A DNA stretch of 14,526 bases from Rhodospirillales bacterium (GTDB taxonomy: Bacteria > Pseudomonadota > Alphaproteobacteria > Rhodospirillales > Casp-alpha2): positions 1-14,526 of the forward strand of contig JACPJY010000253.1 in NCBI GenBank assembly GCA_016187325.1, given 5' to 3'. Made by a program: the position numbers and the translations under genes. Shown here one piece after another: positions 1-7,798 of this stretch (the first letter of the stretch is position 1; every line of letters begins with the position of its first letter). The notes beneath the pieces were generated by a model that saw only the letters and a program-made list of their open reading frames with translations, was not told the origin of the DNA and ran no database searches.

Positions 1-1
1 G

Positions 2-697
2 CCGAAGGGACTCGACGGCGACGGCTGGCTCAAGGTCTGTCACGGTCCTTGGACAGGGCTGTGGCACGCGGCACCGCAAGGCTGGCCGACCATGCCCGGT
101 CACGCGCACCAGGACCTCGGCTCGTTCGAGGTGCATCTCGGCGCGTTGCCGGTGGTTGTCGATCCCGGCCGCGGCGCCTATGGCGAATACGGCGAGGCGG
201 TACGCTACCGCTCCGGCCGCGTCCACAACACGCTGCTGGTCGACGACCGCGATCCCTATCCCACCAACAAGCCCTATTACGACGACACCTTCCGCGGTCG
301 TATCGTCGACCGACCGCCGGCGCTCGCCGCCGCTGGCCGCGAGGTGACGCTGGTGCATCACGGCTTCCGCCGGCTGCGCGGTGTCGGCGCGCTGACCCGG
401 CGCTGGACCCTCGGCGACCGCGGCGTCGCCATCGACGATCGGCTCGAAGGCAGGGGCCGTCGACGCATCAGCCGCCGCTTCGCGACACCGCTGGCGGCTG
501 AGGCGCTGCCGGGGGGCGTGCTGTTGAAGGGCGGCGGTCGGACGTTGTGGCTGAGCGCCGGACCGGCGGCCGAGGTGACGGCACGCCCGATCACCCTTTG
601 GCGGGCCTACGGCGACGGACGGCCGGGTGTCCTAGTCGAGCTCACTGAGCGCGCGGACCTGCCGTGGTCTGGGTGCGTCACCCTCGAGGTTAGCTGA
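2..697 (+). CDS. Heparinase II/III-like protein, C-terminal part (5' end outside window)
   Basis: The frame is open from the first complete codon at position 2, so the gene enters from upstream and only its last 231 residues are seen. The visible part matches the C-terminal domain of the heparinase II/III-like polysaccharide lyase family: a GHAHQD motif (residues 33-38 of the fragment), then a VVVDPGRGAYG segment (about 52-62) and RVHNTLLVDD (about 73-82). In this family the histidines of the HAHxD motif and the Asp of the DPG motif lie in the active-site/metal region. Such proteins are typically periplasmic and cleave uronic-acid-containing chains by beta-elimination; homologues are frequent in exopolysaccharide loci, where they probably process the polymer. 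The N-terminal alpha-toroid domain and any signal peptide lie outside the window. The stop is 2 bases before the next gene, consistent with one transcript. The family call is secure; the substrate is unknown. Confidence 0.85.
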   Translation, partial: PKGLDGDGWLKVCHGPWTGLWHAAPQGWPTMPGHAHQDLGSFEVHLGALPVVVDPGRGAYGEYGEAVRYRSGRVHNTLLVDDRDPYPTNKPYYDDTFRGRIVDRPPALAAAGREVTLVHHGFRRLRGVGALTRRWTLGDRGVAIDDRLEGRGRRRISRRFATPLAAEALPGGVLLKGGGRTLWLSAGPAAEVTARPITLWRAYGDGRPGVLVELTERADLPWSGCVTLEVS

Positions 698-699
698 CG

Positions 700-2604
700 A
701 TGTGCGGCATCGCCGGCCTGTTCCTACCCGAACGCGCAGCTGTTATCGAGCCCGACATAGACGCCATGCTCGCCGTCATGATCCACCGCGGCCCTGACGG
801 CGACGGCCGTTACGTCAGTCCCAACGGCTGCTACCAGGCTGGGTTCCGCCGACTCGCCATCATCGATCTAGAGACCGGCCACCAGCCGATCGAGGACACC
901 GAAGGCGGGCGGGTGGTGATGGGCAATGGCGAGATCTATAACTACCGGGAAATCAAGGAACGACATCCTGACTATCCCTACCGTACCCAAGGCGACATGG
1001 AGCCGGTGCTGCCGCTGGCTCGCGCCAAGGGCGACGCCTTCGTCCACGAGCTCAACGGCATGTACGCGCTAGCACTCTACGATCTCACGCAGAATCGCTT
1101 GCTGCTGGTGCGCGACCGGCTTGGCGTTAAGCCGCTCTACTGGGCGCGCGTGAAGGGCGGCGGCGTGCTGTTCGCCTCCGAGATCAAGGCGCTGTTCGCC
1201 TCCGGGCTAGTGCCAGCGGCGGTCGACGAGGACGCGGTGGCGGCCTATGTGGCGCACGGTTGGGTGCCGGCGCCCAGGACCTTGTTCACCGGCGTCCACA
1301 AGCTGCCGCCCGGCCACCTGCTCAGCGCGGGTGCCGACGGCACGGTCGTCATCGAGCGCTACTGGCGCCCAATGCCAGCCCACGACCTGCCGGACGCGCC
1401 AGCGGAAATCGAAGAGCACTTGGCGGCGCTGCTTTCGGATTCGGTGCGCCTGCAGCTCAGGAGCGATGTGCCGGTGGGCGCGCTGCTGTCGGGCGGCCTC
1501 GATTCCGGATTGATGGTCGCGCTTGCCGCCAGGCAGTCGCCGCAGCCGATCAACACCTTCACCGTCAGCTTCGAGGGCACCGCCATCGACGAGGCGCCGC
1601 TAGCCCGCATGGTCGCCGAGCGTTACGCGACCCGCCACACCGCCATCACCGTTGCCGCCGACAGCGCGGTGGCGTACTTGCCCAAGCTTGCCTGGCACGC
1701 CGAGGAGCCTAACTTCGATGCGGCGCTGCTGCCCAACTACTTGATCGACCGGGTGCTGGCCAAGCACGTCACCGTGGCGCTCAACGGCACCGGCGGCGAC
1801 GAATTATTCGCCGGCTACGGGCGCTATTTCCAGGTGCCGGCGGAGACTGCGTATCTAGCGCTGCCGGGTTGGCTCCGGCGGCGGGTGATCGAGCCGGTGG
1901 CTGAAGCGGCGGCGCCAATGCTGGCGTGGCGGCTCAGGCGTGCGGCGTTCTACGACGGCAACCGCGGTGCGTATCTCAACGCCCACACCGGCCATTTCCC
2001 GCCGCCGTTGCGCGATCTCATTGGCTATGCTGGGCAAGTCCCAGCGGTGTCGGTGCAGGCGACGCTTTACGACGAATTCATCGCCGGGCTCGGCGATGAT
2101 CGCCAGACGGCGGCGCTCTACGCCGACATCGGCAGTTATCTTCCGGACGACTTGCTGGCGCTGCTCGACCGCACGACCATGGCGGTCAGCGTCGAGGGCC
2201 GGGTGCCGTATTTGGACCACCGTGTCGTCGAGGCGGCGCTGGCAGTGCCTTCCGGACTGCGAACGCCGGGCGGCAGGGGGAAGGGGTTGCAGCGGAGGAT
2301 CGCCGCCGGCTTTTTGCCGGAGCCGCTGTTGATGGCGCCCAAGCAGGGGTTCGCCTCACCGGTGCCGGCGTGGATCAAGGCTGGGCTAGGATCGATAGCC
2401 GGGCGAATCCTGAAGCGCCGCCGGGCGACAGAGCGCGGCTGGTGGACGGCCGCCGGCATCGACCGGCTGCTCGCCGACCCCGACCGACATGGATTCAGGA
2501 TCTACTCCTTGTTGATGCTGGAGCTCGCCGTCGGCCTGTTCGTCGACGGCAATGTCGCCGCTGCGCCCGAGGGCGATCTGGAGGCGTTCGCCGATGCGAC
2601 GTGA
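700..2604 (+). CDS. asnB: Asparagine synthase-type glutamine-dependent amidotransferase
   Basis: The protein has 634 residues, usual for the AsnB family. The start is fixed by MCGIAGLF: removing Met exposes Cys2, the class II glutamine amidotransferase nucleophile. The glutaminase domain (about 1-200) shows HRGPDG, RLAIIDLETGHQP, NGEIYN and RDRLGVKPLYW. The synthetase domain (about 225-600) has the ATP-pyrophosphatase loop SGGLDS (264-269), GTGGDELFAGY (from about 363) and the late VEGRVPYLDHR segment. Glutamine-derived ammonia would be transferred to an ATP-activated carboxylate. Standalone AsnB makes asparagine, but copies inside glycan loci are thought to amidate a sugar carboxyl such as a uronic acid; that role here is inference from neighbours. 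The usual SDTE motif of the glutaminase domain reads GDME here. The gene begins 2 bases after the heparinase-like gene (GAGG at 685-688 is a weak ribosome site) and its last 11 bases overlap the next gene. Confidence 0.93.
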   Translation: MCGIAGLFLPERAAVIEPDIDAMLAVMIHRGPDGDGRYVSPNGCYQAGFRRLAIIDLETGHQPIEDTEGGRVVMGNGEIYNYREIKERHPDYPYRTQGDMEPVLPLARAKGDAFVHELNGMYALALYDLTQNRLLLVRDRLGVKPLYWARVKGGGVLFASEIKALFASGLVPAAVDEDAVAAYVAHGWVPAPRTLFTGVHKLPPGHLLSAGADGTVVIERYWRPMPAHDLPDAPAEIEEHLAALLSDSVRLQLRSDVPVGALLSGGLDSGLMVALAARQSPQPINTFTVSFEGTAIDEAPLARMVAERYATRHTAITVAADSAVAYLPKLAWHAEEPNFDAALLPNYLIDRVLAKHVTVALNGTGGDELFAGYGRYFQVPAETAYLALPGWLRRRVIEPVAEAAAPMLAWRLRRAAFYDGNRGAYLNAHTGHFPPPLRDLIGYAGQVPAVSVQATLYDEFIAGLGDDRQTAALYADIGSYLPDDLLALLDRTTMAVSVEGRVPYLDHRVVEAALAVPSGLRTPGGRGKGLQRRIAAGFLPEPLLMAPKQGFASPVPAWIKAGLGSIAGRILKRRRATERGWWTAAGIDRLLADPDRHGFRIYSLLMLELAVGLFVDGNVAAAPEGDLEAFADAT

Positions 2605-3643
2605 TTTTACCCCCCGGTTCGCCGATGTCAGCGTCATCATCGCTGCGTACCAGGCCGCCGGCACCATCGGCCGCACGCTCGCTAGCATCGCCGCCCAGAC
2701 TTTAAAGCCCAAAGAGGTGGTGGTGGTCGATGACGGCTCCACCGACGGCACCCGCGAGGCTACTGAGGCGTGCGCGCCGGACATGCAAGGCATCCGACTT
2801 AAGGTGTTCAGGACTGAGGACAACCGCGGCGCCGGCGCTGCCCGCAACCGAGCCATCGCAGAATCGTCGCAGCCGATCCTCGCTTTCCTCGACGCCGACG
2901 ACGAGTGGCTGCCCCAGAAGCTCGAGCACAGCCTAGCGGTGTTCGACGAGGGCAGCCTTGTGCTAGTCGCCCATGATTACCTAACCGGCGACGGCGAACG
3001 TCAGCGGCATCATAATTGCGAGCGGCGGTTCCTAGAAGGCGCCGATCCGTTCGTCCAGCTCTACCGCAAGGGCTATATCGCCAGCTGCAGCGTCGTTGCC
3101 CGCCGCGACGCGGTGATCACCGCCGGCGGCTTCGACGAGGGGTTGCGCAACGCCCAGGACTTTGATCTGTGGCTGGCGATTCTGAAGAAACCGGGCACGC
3201 GGTTCCGGGTATTTGGTGAGGCGCTGTTGCGCTATCACCCGGGGCCGATCGGTATCATGAGCCACACCCGGCGCCGGCTCCGCTGCGGGCTCGTCATCGC
3301 GGCGCGTTATTTCCCCGACCTCAAGCGCCGGCCGGGATCGCCTTACATGAGTCTCTGGTACCGCGTCGCCGCGCTGCATCTGGAGGCGGTGTGCACATAT
3401 GGCACCAGGGGCGAGATTGTCAACCTGCTTCTCGTCGCGGCACTATTGCCATTCAGGCTCGCCGCTGTCACCGCGCGATGCGTTGTCGGCGTGACACCGG
3501 CACGTGGCGATGGAACAGTCGCGGCCGGGATGGCGGCGAAAACAGCGATATTATGGGTGTGGGTGGTGGCAGCAACTGCAACCTATCTATATCAGTTCCG
3601 CGACTTCGCGCGACCGATCCTCAGTTTGTTGGGGCTGGCGTGA
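2594..3643 (+). CDS. Family 2 glycosyltransferase with C-terminal hydrophobic segments
   Basis: I chose the ATG at 2594, giving 349 residues, because the product then begins just before the typical GT2 strand VSVIIAAYQ and GGAG (2580-2583) lies upstream; an ATG at 2552 adds 14 residues buried in asnB. GT-A fold motifs: DDGSTDGT (46-53, nucleotide-sugar Asp pair), DNRGAGAARN (76-85) and the metal-binding DADDEW (100-105). A later GGFDE...NAQDFDLWL segment is the usual acceptor/catalytic-base region of GT2 enzymes. The last 70 or so residues hold two hydrophobic stretches (LLLVAALLPFRLAAV and AILWVWVVAATATYLY), so it is probably anchored on the cytoplasmic face of the inner membrane. It should add one sugar from a nucleotide donor to a lipid-linked or polymer acceptor; donor and linkage cannot be read. 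It overlaps asnB by 11 bases and shares a GTGA overlap with the next gene, suggesting translational coupling. Confidence 0.9.
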   Translation: MRRDFTPRFADVSVIIAAYQAAGTIGRTLASIAAQTLKPKEVVVVDDGSTDGTREATEACAPDMQGIRLKVFRTEDNRGAGAARNRAIAESSQPILAFLDADDEWLPQKLEHSLAVFDEGSLVLVAHDYLTGDGERQRHHNCERRFLEGADPFVQLYRKGYIASCSVVARRDAVITAGGFDEGLRNAQDFDLWLAILKKPGTRFRVFGEALLRYHPGPIGIMSHTRRRLRCGLVIAARYFPDLKRRPGSPYMSLWYRVAALHLEAVCTYGTRGEIVNLLLVAALLPFRLAAVTARCVVGVTPARGDGTVAAGMAAKTAILWVWVVAATATYLYQFRDFARPILSLLGLA

Positions 3644-5526
3644 GCGCGCTAGCTGTTTTGCTGTTGCAAGTGTTCTGTTGCCTCGGCCTCGGTGCAGCGA
3701 CGCTTCGGGCGTTCCGCGCCGACGCCGAGATGACCGCGGCCGAATGCTGGACCATCGCCTTCGCCATCGGCATCGGCGTCCTTGGCTGGCTGGTTTTTCC
3801 GCTTGGCGTTGCCGCTCAGCTGCAACCACTGTCCATGACGCTGCTGCTGAGTGCCGGTTGTGTCGGTACACTGCTGCTGCCACGGCCGGCCATGTCATCG
3901 CCCGTCGGCCTCGACGCGGTTGGCAAAGCGTTGCTGGCGGTCGTCGCTGTCGTACTGCTGCTGGACTTGGTAGAGGCAGTGGCGCCGGCGGCGGATGCTG
4001 ATTCCCTCGCCTACCACTTCAATCTGGCGAAGGATTTCTTGGCAGCCGGTTGCATCATGTTTGTGCCGTCGCCGGTGGAAGGTGCGGTACCGCTACTGTT
4101 GCAAATGACCTACGTGCCGGCGCTCGGCCTTGGCGGCGAGACGGCGCTGACGCTGTGGGCCATGACCAGCGGCTGGGCGGCGGCGGCGTTGCTATTTGTG
4201 CTTTGCCGGCGACACCTTGGGGTCAACGGGTCGCTCGTCGTGGCGCTGGTGTTTTTGACTACGCCGGCGGTTGTCTACGGCGGTGGCAGTGGCCAAGTCG
4301 AAACGCGAATCGTGCTATTCGCGCTCGTCGCCGCCTGGGGCGCGGCGCGAGCGTTGGATACCGGACAGGTTCGCTTCGCCGCGCTGGCCGGACTCGGCGC
4401 CGGTCTGTTCGCCGCCGCCAAATATACTGGGTTGCTGTTCGTCGTCGCCGCCGGCGTAGTGCTGCTGGTGCAGCGGCGCTCGCTCGTCCACGGCGCAGCG
4501 TTCGCCGTCGCCGCCGTCATCGCCGGCTTCCAATGGTACACCTGGAACGCCATCCACACCGGCGATCCGGTGTTTCCGATGCTGTTCCAATGGCTCGGTC
4601 GCGACGACTTGACGATGTGGACCAAGCCCTATGACCTGTTTTTCAAGGAGCATTACTTCGGCGGCGAGAACCCGCTGCCGCAGTCGCCACTGTGGCTGCT
4701 GCTCTATCCATTCTCGGTTACCCTGGGGTTCGGAAGCCTGCTCGACGCCGGACGCGTCGGCTTCGGGCCCTATGGGCTGTTGGTTTTACCGTTCGCCGTT
4801 CTCGGCGCATGGCGGTTTCGCGACCGACTGCCGATGAGCCCGCTCCTCACCTACGCGCTGATCGCGCTCCTGTTTTACGTAGCGTGGTTCTTTGCCGGCG
4901 GCTCGCAGCGGGTCCGCCACCTGCTGCCAGTGCTACCATTGTTCCTGGTTTCGGTAACCGCGGCGGCCGAGCGTTGGCGGGCAGTGACGCGCCAGCGCTC
5001 GCCGCTAACCGCGGCGATTGTGGTGACGATCATTCTACAGCTCGGCGGTCACGGCCTGTTCTCGCTCAACTACGTTCGGCATCTGGCCGGCGGCGCTGAT
5101 CGTGAGGCATTCCTTACGCGTAACGTCAATGGCTACTTCGCGGTGCCGTGGATCAACGCTAATCTGAAGGCTTCCGATCGCATCTTCATCCAAGAGCGCC
5201 AACTCCGCTACTACCTGAACGTGCCGAGCTACTTCGGCTCGTACCTACAGGCGATGATCGAGCTCAGGCCCGGAGCCACTGACGCCCGCAAGCTTTACTC
5301 GCAGCTCCGCCGAGCCGGGATCACGCACTTGCTGCTCGCCCGCGACACAGAGTCCGCGGGTGGATTCTATCCGGCGCCGTTCGACAAGCTGCAACAGACC
5401 CGCTGCTTGCTGTCACTGCAGCGCCTCGAGGGACAGAAGGTGCAGTCACGGACCCTCCCGGCTCTGGTTTCCAGTCCGCAACCGCTCGACGTGCTGCGGC
5501 TGGGTGGCGAGGGTTGCCTCGACTGA
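3640..5526 (+). CDS. Polytopic membrane glycosyltransferase, GT-C/ArnT-like (GT39-like)
   Basis: The frame is open from an ATG at 3391, but residues from there to 3640 are a low-complexity Arg-rich shadow of the preceding gene. GTG 3640 overlaps that gene's TGA as GTGA and begins directly with a membrane segment (MSALAVLLLQVFCCLGLG), giving 628 residues. The protein is strongly hydrophobic, with about 10-12 probable membrane helices. After the first helices comes an acidic loop PAADADSLAYHFNLAKDFL (about 116-134) with D119/D121. GT-C enzymes of the PMT/ArnT type place catalytic Asp residues in such a periplasmic loop, usually followed by Y/H...P..Y. The C-terminal 130 residues are soluble, probably periplasmic. 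The family uses polyprenyl-phosphate-linked sugars as donors, which suits the DPM1-like GT2 genes just downstream. The exact subfamily is uncertain; a non-catalytic membrane role cannot be excluded. Confidence 0.75.
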   Translation: MSALAVLLLQVFCCLGLGAATLRAFRADAEMTAAECWTIAFAIGIGVLGWLVFPLGVAAQLQPLSMTLLLSAGCVGTLLLPRPAMSSPVGLDAVGKALLAVVAVVLLLDLVEAVAPAADADSLAYHFNLAKDFLAAGCIMFVPSPVEGAVPLLLQMTYVPALGLGGETALTLWAMTSGWAAAALLFVLCRRHLGVNGSLVVALVFLTTPAVVYGGGSGQVETRIVLFALVAAWGAARALDTGQVRFAALAGLGAGLFAAAKYTGLLFVVAAGVVLLVQRRSLVHGAAFAVAAVIAGFQWYTWNAIHTGDPVFPMLFQWLGRDDLTMWTKPYDLFFKEHYFGGENPLPQSPLWLLLYPFSVTLGFGSLLDAGRVGFGPYGLLVLPFAVLGAWRFRDRLPMSPLLTYALIALLFYVAWFFAGGSQRVRHLLPVLPLFLVSVTAAAERWRAVTRQRSPLTAAIVVTIILQLGGHGLFSLNYVRHLAGGADREAFLTRNVNGYFAVPWINANLKASDRIFIQERQLRYYLNVPSYFGSYLQAMIELRPGATDARKLYSQLRRAGITHLLLARDTESAGGFYPAPFDKLQQTRCLLSLQRLEGQKVQSRTLPALVSSPQPLDVLRLGGEGCLD

Positions 5527-5627
5527 CCGCCGTGTGATTTGCCAGGGCGCATGACACCCTTTAGGAATGGTAATGTGTGGTGGAACAGTAGTTTCCCGGA
5601 TGCGACGCCGCCGCAGGAGTCCAGTGA
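5527..5627 (+). promoter_or_regulatory. Only sizeable gap in the first gene run; weak promoter candidate
   Basis: These 101 bases separate the GT-C-like gene from the GT2/methyltransferase/GT2 trio and are the only non-coding interval above about 20 bp in the first run. TTGCCA (5539-5544) matches the -35 consensus at 5 of 6 positions; 17 bases on, TAGGAA (5562-5567) matches the -10 at only 3 of 6. The promoter reading is therefore weak. AGGAG at 5615-5619, 8 bases before ATG 5628, is a strong ribosome site. No convincing rho-independent terminator is present. Confidence 0.25.
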
Positions 5628-6341
5628 ATGACCTTCAAAAGCCTTTCAATCGTAGTTCCGTGCTTCAACGAGGAAGCAACACTGGAGATGCTCGTCAGGC
5701 GGGCGCTGGCCGCCGACACCTCAGGCCTCGCCCTCGAGGTCGTGATCGTCGACGATGCCTCCCGAGACCGATCGTTCGAGATCGCTGAGGCGTTGGCCAT
5801 GGCCGACTCCCGCGTCAAGGTGACGCGCCACAACGTTAACCGCGGCAAGGGTGCCGCCATGCGCACCGGGTTCGCAATGACCACCGGCGACATCGTCATC
5901 GTCCAGGACGCGGACCTGGAATACGACCCCGTCGAGTACCCGAGGCTGTTGCAGCCGATCCTTGCCGGCATCGCCGATGTAGTCTACGGGTCGCGCTTCC
6001 GGGGCGGCGAAAGCCACCGCGTGCTGTTCTTCTGGCACAGCGTCGGCAACCGGTTCCTGACGTTGCTGTCGAACATGATGACGGATCTCAACCTCTCTGA
6101 CATGGAGACCTGCTACAAGGTCTTCCGCCACGACATCCTTCAAAAAATAACGCTCGAGGAGGACCGTTTCGGCTTCGATCCCGAGATCACGGCCAAGGTC
6201 AGCCATCTGAAGCCGACGCCGCGCATCTACGAGGTTGGCATCCGCTACGCCGGCCGCACCTACGAGGAAGGCAAGAAGATCGGCTGGCGTGACGGTATCC
6301 GCGTCGTCGTCAGCATCATCCGCTACAACCTGCTCCGGTGA
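5628..6341 (+). CDS. GT2 glycosyltransferase, DPM1-like (polyprenyl-phosphate sugar synthase type)
   Basis: The protein has 237 residues and a full GT-A domain without membrane helices. Motifs: SIVVPCFNEEATL (7-19), VDDASRDRS (41-49), NVNRGKGAAMRTGF (69-82), QDADLEYDP (93-101), GSRF, FWHSVGNRFLT, and a late YEVGIRYAGRTYEEGKKI. The NRGKGAA and QDADLEYDP blocks are hallmarks of the dolichol-phosphate mannosyltransferase/GtrB-related branch, which moves a sugar from a nucleotide onto a polyprenyl phosphate at the inner face of the membrane. The start is ATG 5628, with AGGAG eight bases upstream. It ends in a GTGA overlap with the methyltransferase gene and is clearly paralogous to the GT2 at 7087, sharing all the blocks above. 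The sugar transferred is not predictable. A direct transferase role on a protein or glycan acceptor is the alternative. Confidence 0.9.
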   Translation: MTFKSLSIVVPCFNEEATLEMLVRRALAADTSGLALEVVIVDDASRDRSFEIAEALAMADSRVKVTRHNVNRGKGAAMRTGFAMTTGDIVIVQDADLEYDPVEYPRLLQPILAGIADVVYGSRFRGGESHRVLFFWHSVGNRFLTLLSNMMTDLNLSDMETCYKVFRHDILQKITLEEDRFGFDPEITAKVSHLKPTPRIYEVGIRYAGRTYEEGKKIGWRDGIRVVVSIIRYNLLR

Positions 6342-7090
6342 TCGGTTTTTTCATGCCAGCCGATCCCGCCGATCCCCGTTACGAAGCCTGGGACCTGGAA
6401 GCGCTTGCCGACATCCCCAACTATCAGGACTGGATCCTGGGCGCGTTCCGCCCCTACCTGGCGGGGGAGGCAGTCGAGATCGGCGCCGGCACTGGCACCT
6501 TTTCGCGGCGGCTTCTGGCCCACGTCGACTGTCTGGAGCTGGTCGAGCCGGCGCCCGAGTTGGCCCGGCGATTGGCCGGCGCGTTCGCCGGCGAGGCAAG
6601 GGTCGGCGTCGTCGCCCGGACGGCGGAGGAATACCTAGCCGACGCATCGCCGGTGTCCCGCGACTGCGCCGTCATGATCAACGTGCTCGAGCACCTAGCC
6701 GACGACACCCGCGTGATGGCGGGCCTGTTCCGCTTGCTCAAGCCGGGCGGCCATCTGTTAGTCTTCGTACCGGCGCTGCCGTGGCTGTTCGGAGCCATGG
6801 ACGAGGCACTCGGCCATTATCGGCGTTACCGGAGAGCGGCGCTGATCGGACTTGCGAGGGACCAGGGATTCGAGGTGATCGCGGACCGTTATTTCGATTT
6901 TTTCGGCGTCCTTCCCTGGTGGGTGGTTCACACGCTCGCCGGGCGGACTCGGTTCAACCGGCGGCTGTCAGGGGTATACGATCGTCTGGTGGTTCCCGTT
7001 GGCCGCGCGATCGAGATCGCGTTGCCGCCGCCAATCGGCAAGAACCTGGTGTTAGTGGCGAGAAAACCCGGCGGAGGCCTGACGTTGTGA
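6338..7090 (+). CDS. Class I SAM-dependent methyltransferase
   Basis: The product has 250 residues from GTG 6338, which overlaps the upstream TGA as GTGA; ATG 6353 (245 residues) is a possible alternative start. The Rossmann-type SAM fold shows motif I AVEIGAGTGTFSRRLL (about 45-60), an acidic ELVEPAPELARRL at the end of strand 2, INVLEHLADD (motif IV region) and FRLLKPGGHLLVFVPA. These are followed by a MDEALGHYRRYRRAAL block characteristic of a methyltransferase-12-like group encoded beside, or fused to, DPM1-like GT2 domains. It probably methylates a sugar or lipid-linked intermediate made by the flanking GT2 enzymes; O- versus C- or N-methylation cannot be decided. No signal peptide, so cytoplasmic. 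The next gene overlaps its stop as GTGA (7087-7090), so the three genes are likely translated in a coupled way. Confidence 0.88.
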   Translation: MIGFFMPADPADPRYEAWDLEALADIPNYQDWILGAFRPYLAGEAVEIGAGTGTFSRRLLAHVDCLELVEPAPELARRLAGAFAGEARVGVVARTAEEYLADASPVSRDCAVMINVLEHLADDTRVMAGLFRLLKPGGHLLVFVPALPWLFGAMDEALGHYRRYRRAALIGLARDQGFEVIADRYFDFFGVLPWWVVHTLAGRTRFNRRLSGVYDRLVVPVGRAIEIALPPPIGKNLVLVARKPGGGLTL

Positions 7091-7782
7091 TCACCGTTAG
7101 CGTTCTCGTTCCCGCCTACAACGAGGAGGCGACCATTCTCGAGATCCTGGGCCGTGTCGCGCGGCAGAACATCGACGGCATCTGCTTCGAGGTGCTGGTG
7201 GTGGACGACGGCTCCCGCGACCGCACGGTGGCGCTTTTAGAGGAGAACCCGGGCCTCTATACCAAACTGATCAAACGCGGCTTCAACGGCGGCAAGGGCG
7301 CCGCTGTCAGGGCCGGATTGAAGGCGGCCAGCGGCGACTACGTGCTGTTCCAGGATGCCGATTTGGAATACGACCCCGCCGATTACGGAAATTTGTTGAG
7401 GCCGGTGCTCGAATTCGACGCCGACATCGTCATGGGCAGCCGGCTGGTGGCGGCGCCGATCACGCGAGTGTCCTATTTTTGGCATAAGGTCGGCAACCGG
7501 CTGATCACGTTTATCTTCAATATCCTAAACAACACTACCTTCACGGATATATATTCTTGTTACCTCCTTTACCGGCGCGAGTTGGTCAATGTCGATATGC
7601 TCGCCGCCGACGGGTGGGAGCAGCAGGCAGAGATCCTGTCGAAGGCCGTGGCTAAGGCGCAGAAGATGTACGAGGTGCCGATCCGTTACTACGGTCGCAC
7701 TTACGCCGAGGGTAAGAAGATCAAGGCCCATCACGCCGTCGCCGTGCTGTGGACTATCGCGTGGCGGCGTATCGTCCGCTAA
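7087..7782 (+). CDS. GT2 glycosyltransferase, DPM1-like, paralogue of the gene at 5628
   Basis: The open frame runs back to 6235, but that part is a shadow of the methyltransferase. GTG 7087 overlaps the methyltransferase stop and begins directly with the GT2 strand MITVSVLVPAYNEEATIL, giving 231 residues. Motifs: VVDDGSRDRT (38-47), NGGKGAAVRAGL (67-78), QDADLEYDP (89-97), MGSRL, FWHKVGNRLIT, and a final YEVPIRYYGRTYAEGKKI. It resembles the gene at 5628 block for block, but the region before the last motif differs: GWEQQAEILSKAV here versus FGFDPEITAKV there. The two may therefore handle different sugars or acceptors. It is predicted to form a polyprenyl-phosphate-linked or similar glycan intermediate at the inner membrane face. 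It is the last gene of the first run; a radical SAM gene converges on it from 16 bases away, and no clear terminator hairpin is visible between them. Confidence 0.9.
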   Translation: MITVSVLVPAYNEEATILEILGRVARQNIDGICFEVLVVDDGSRDRTVALLEENPGLYTKLIKRGFNGGKGAAVRAGLKAASGDYVLFQDADLEYDPADYGNLLRPVLEFDADIVMGSRLVAAPITRVSYFWHKVGNRLITFIFNILNNTTFTDIYSCYLLYRRELVNVDMLAADGWEQQAEILSKAVAKAQKMYEVPIRYYGRTYAEGKKIKAHHAVAVLWTIAWRRIVR

Positions 7783-7798
7783 GGCAACCGGCGGAGGC

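Noticed and set aside
49..501. 150-codon frame overlapping the heparinase-like gene
   Set aside because: Arg/Pro-rich alternative frame with no domain; the neighbouring frame carries the family motifs.
3391..3639. In-frame upstream extension of the GT-C-like protein
   Set aside because: It overlaps the real GT2 gene in another frame and is Arg-rich without hydrophobic character; GTG 3640 overlapping the GT2 stop is the natural start.
5543..5562. Possible terminator hairpin AGGG...CCCT after the GT-C gene
   Set aside because: Stem of only 4 bp, 9-base loop and no T-run; too weak to call.
6235..7086. In-frame upstream extension of the second DPM1-like GT2 (apparent 515-residue fusion)
   Set aside because: The extra 284 residues are Arg/Pro/Gly-rich shadow of the methyltransferase frame; the GT2 fold begins precisely at GTG 7087.
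5628..7782. Recent tandem duplication of the two DPM1-like GT2 genes
   Set aside because: They share motif blocks at the protein level, but the nucleotide sequences and several segments are too diverged for a recent event.
7783..7798. Bidirectional terminator between the convergent genes
   Set aside because: Only 16 bases; no stable hairpin with flanking T-runs on either strand.
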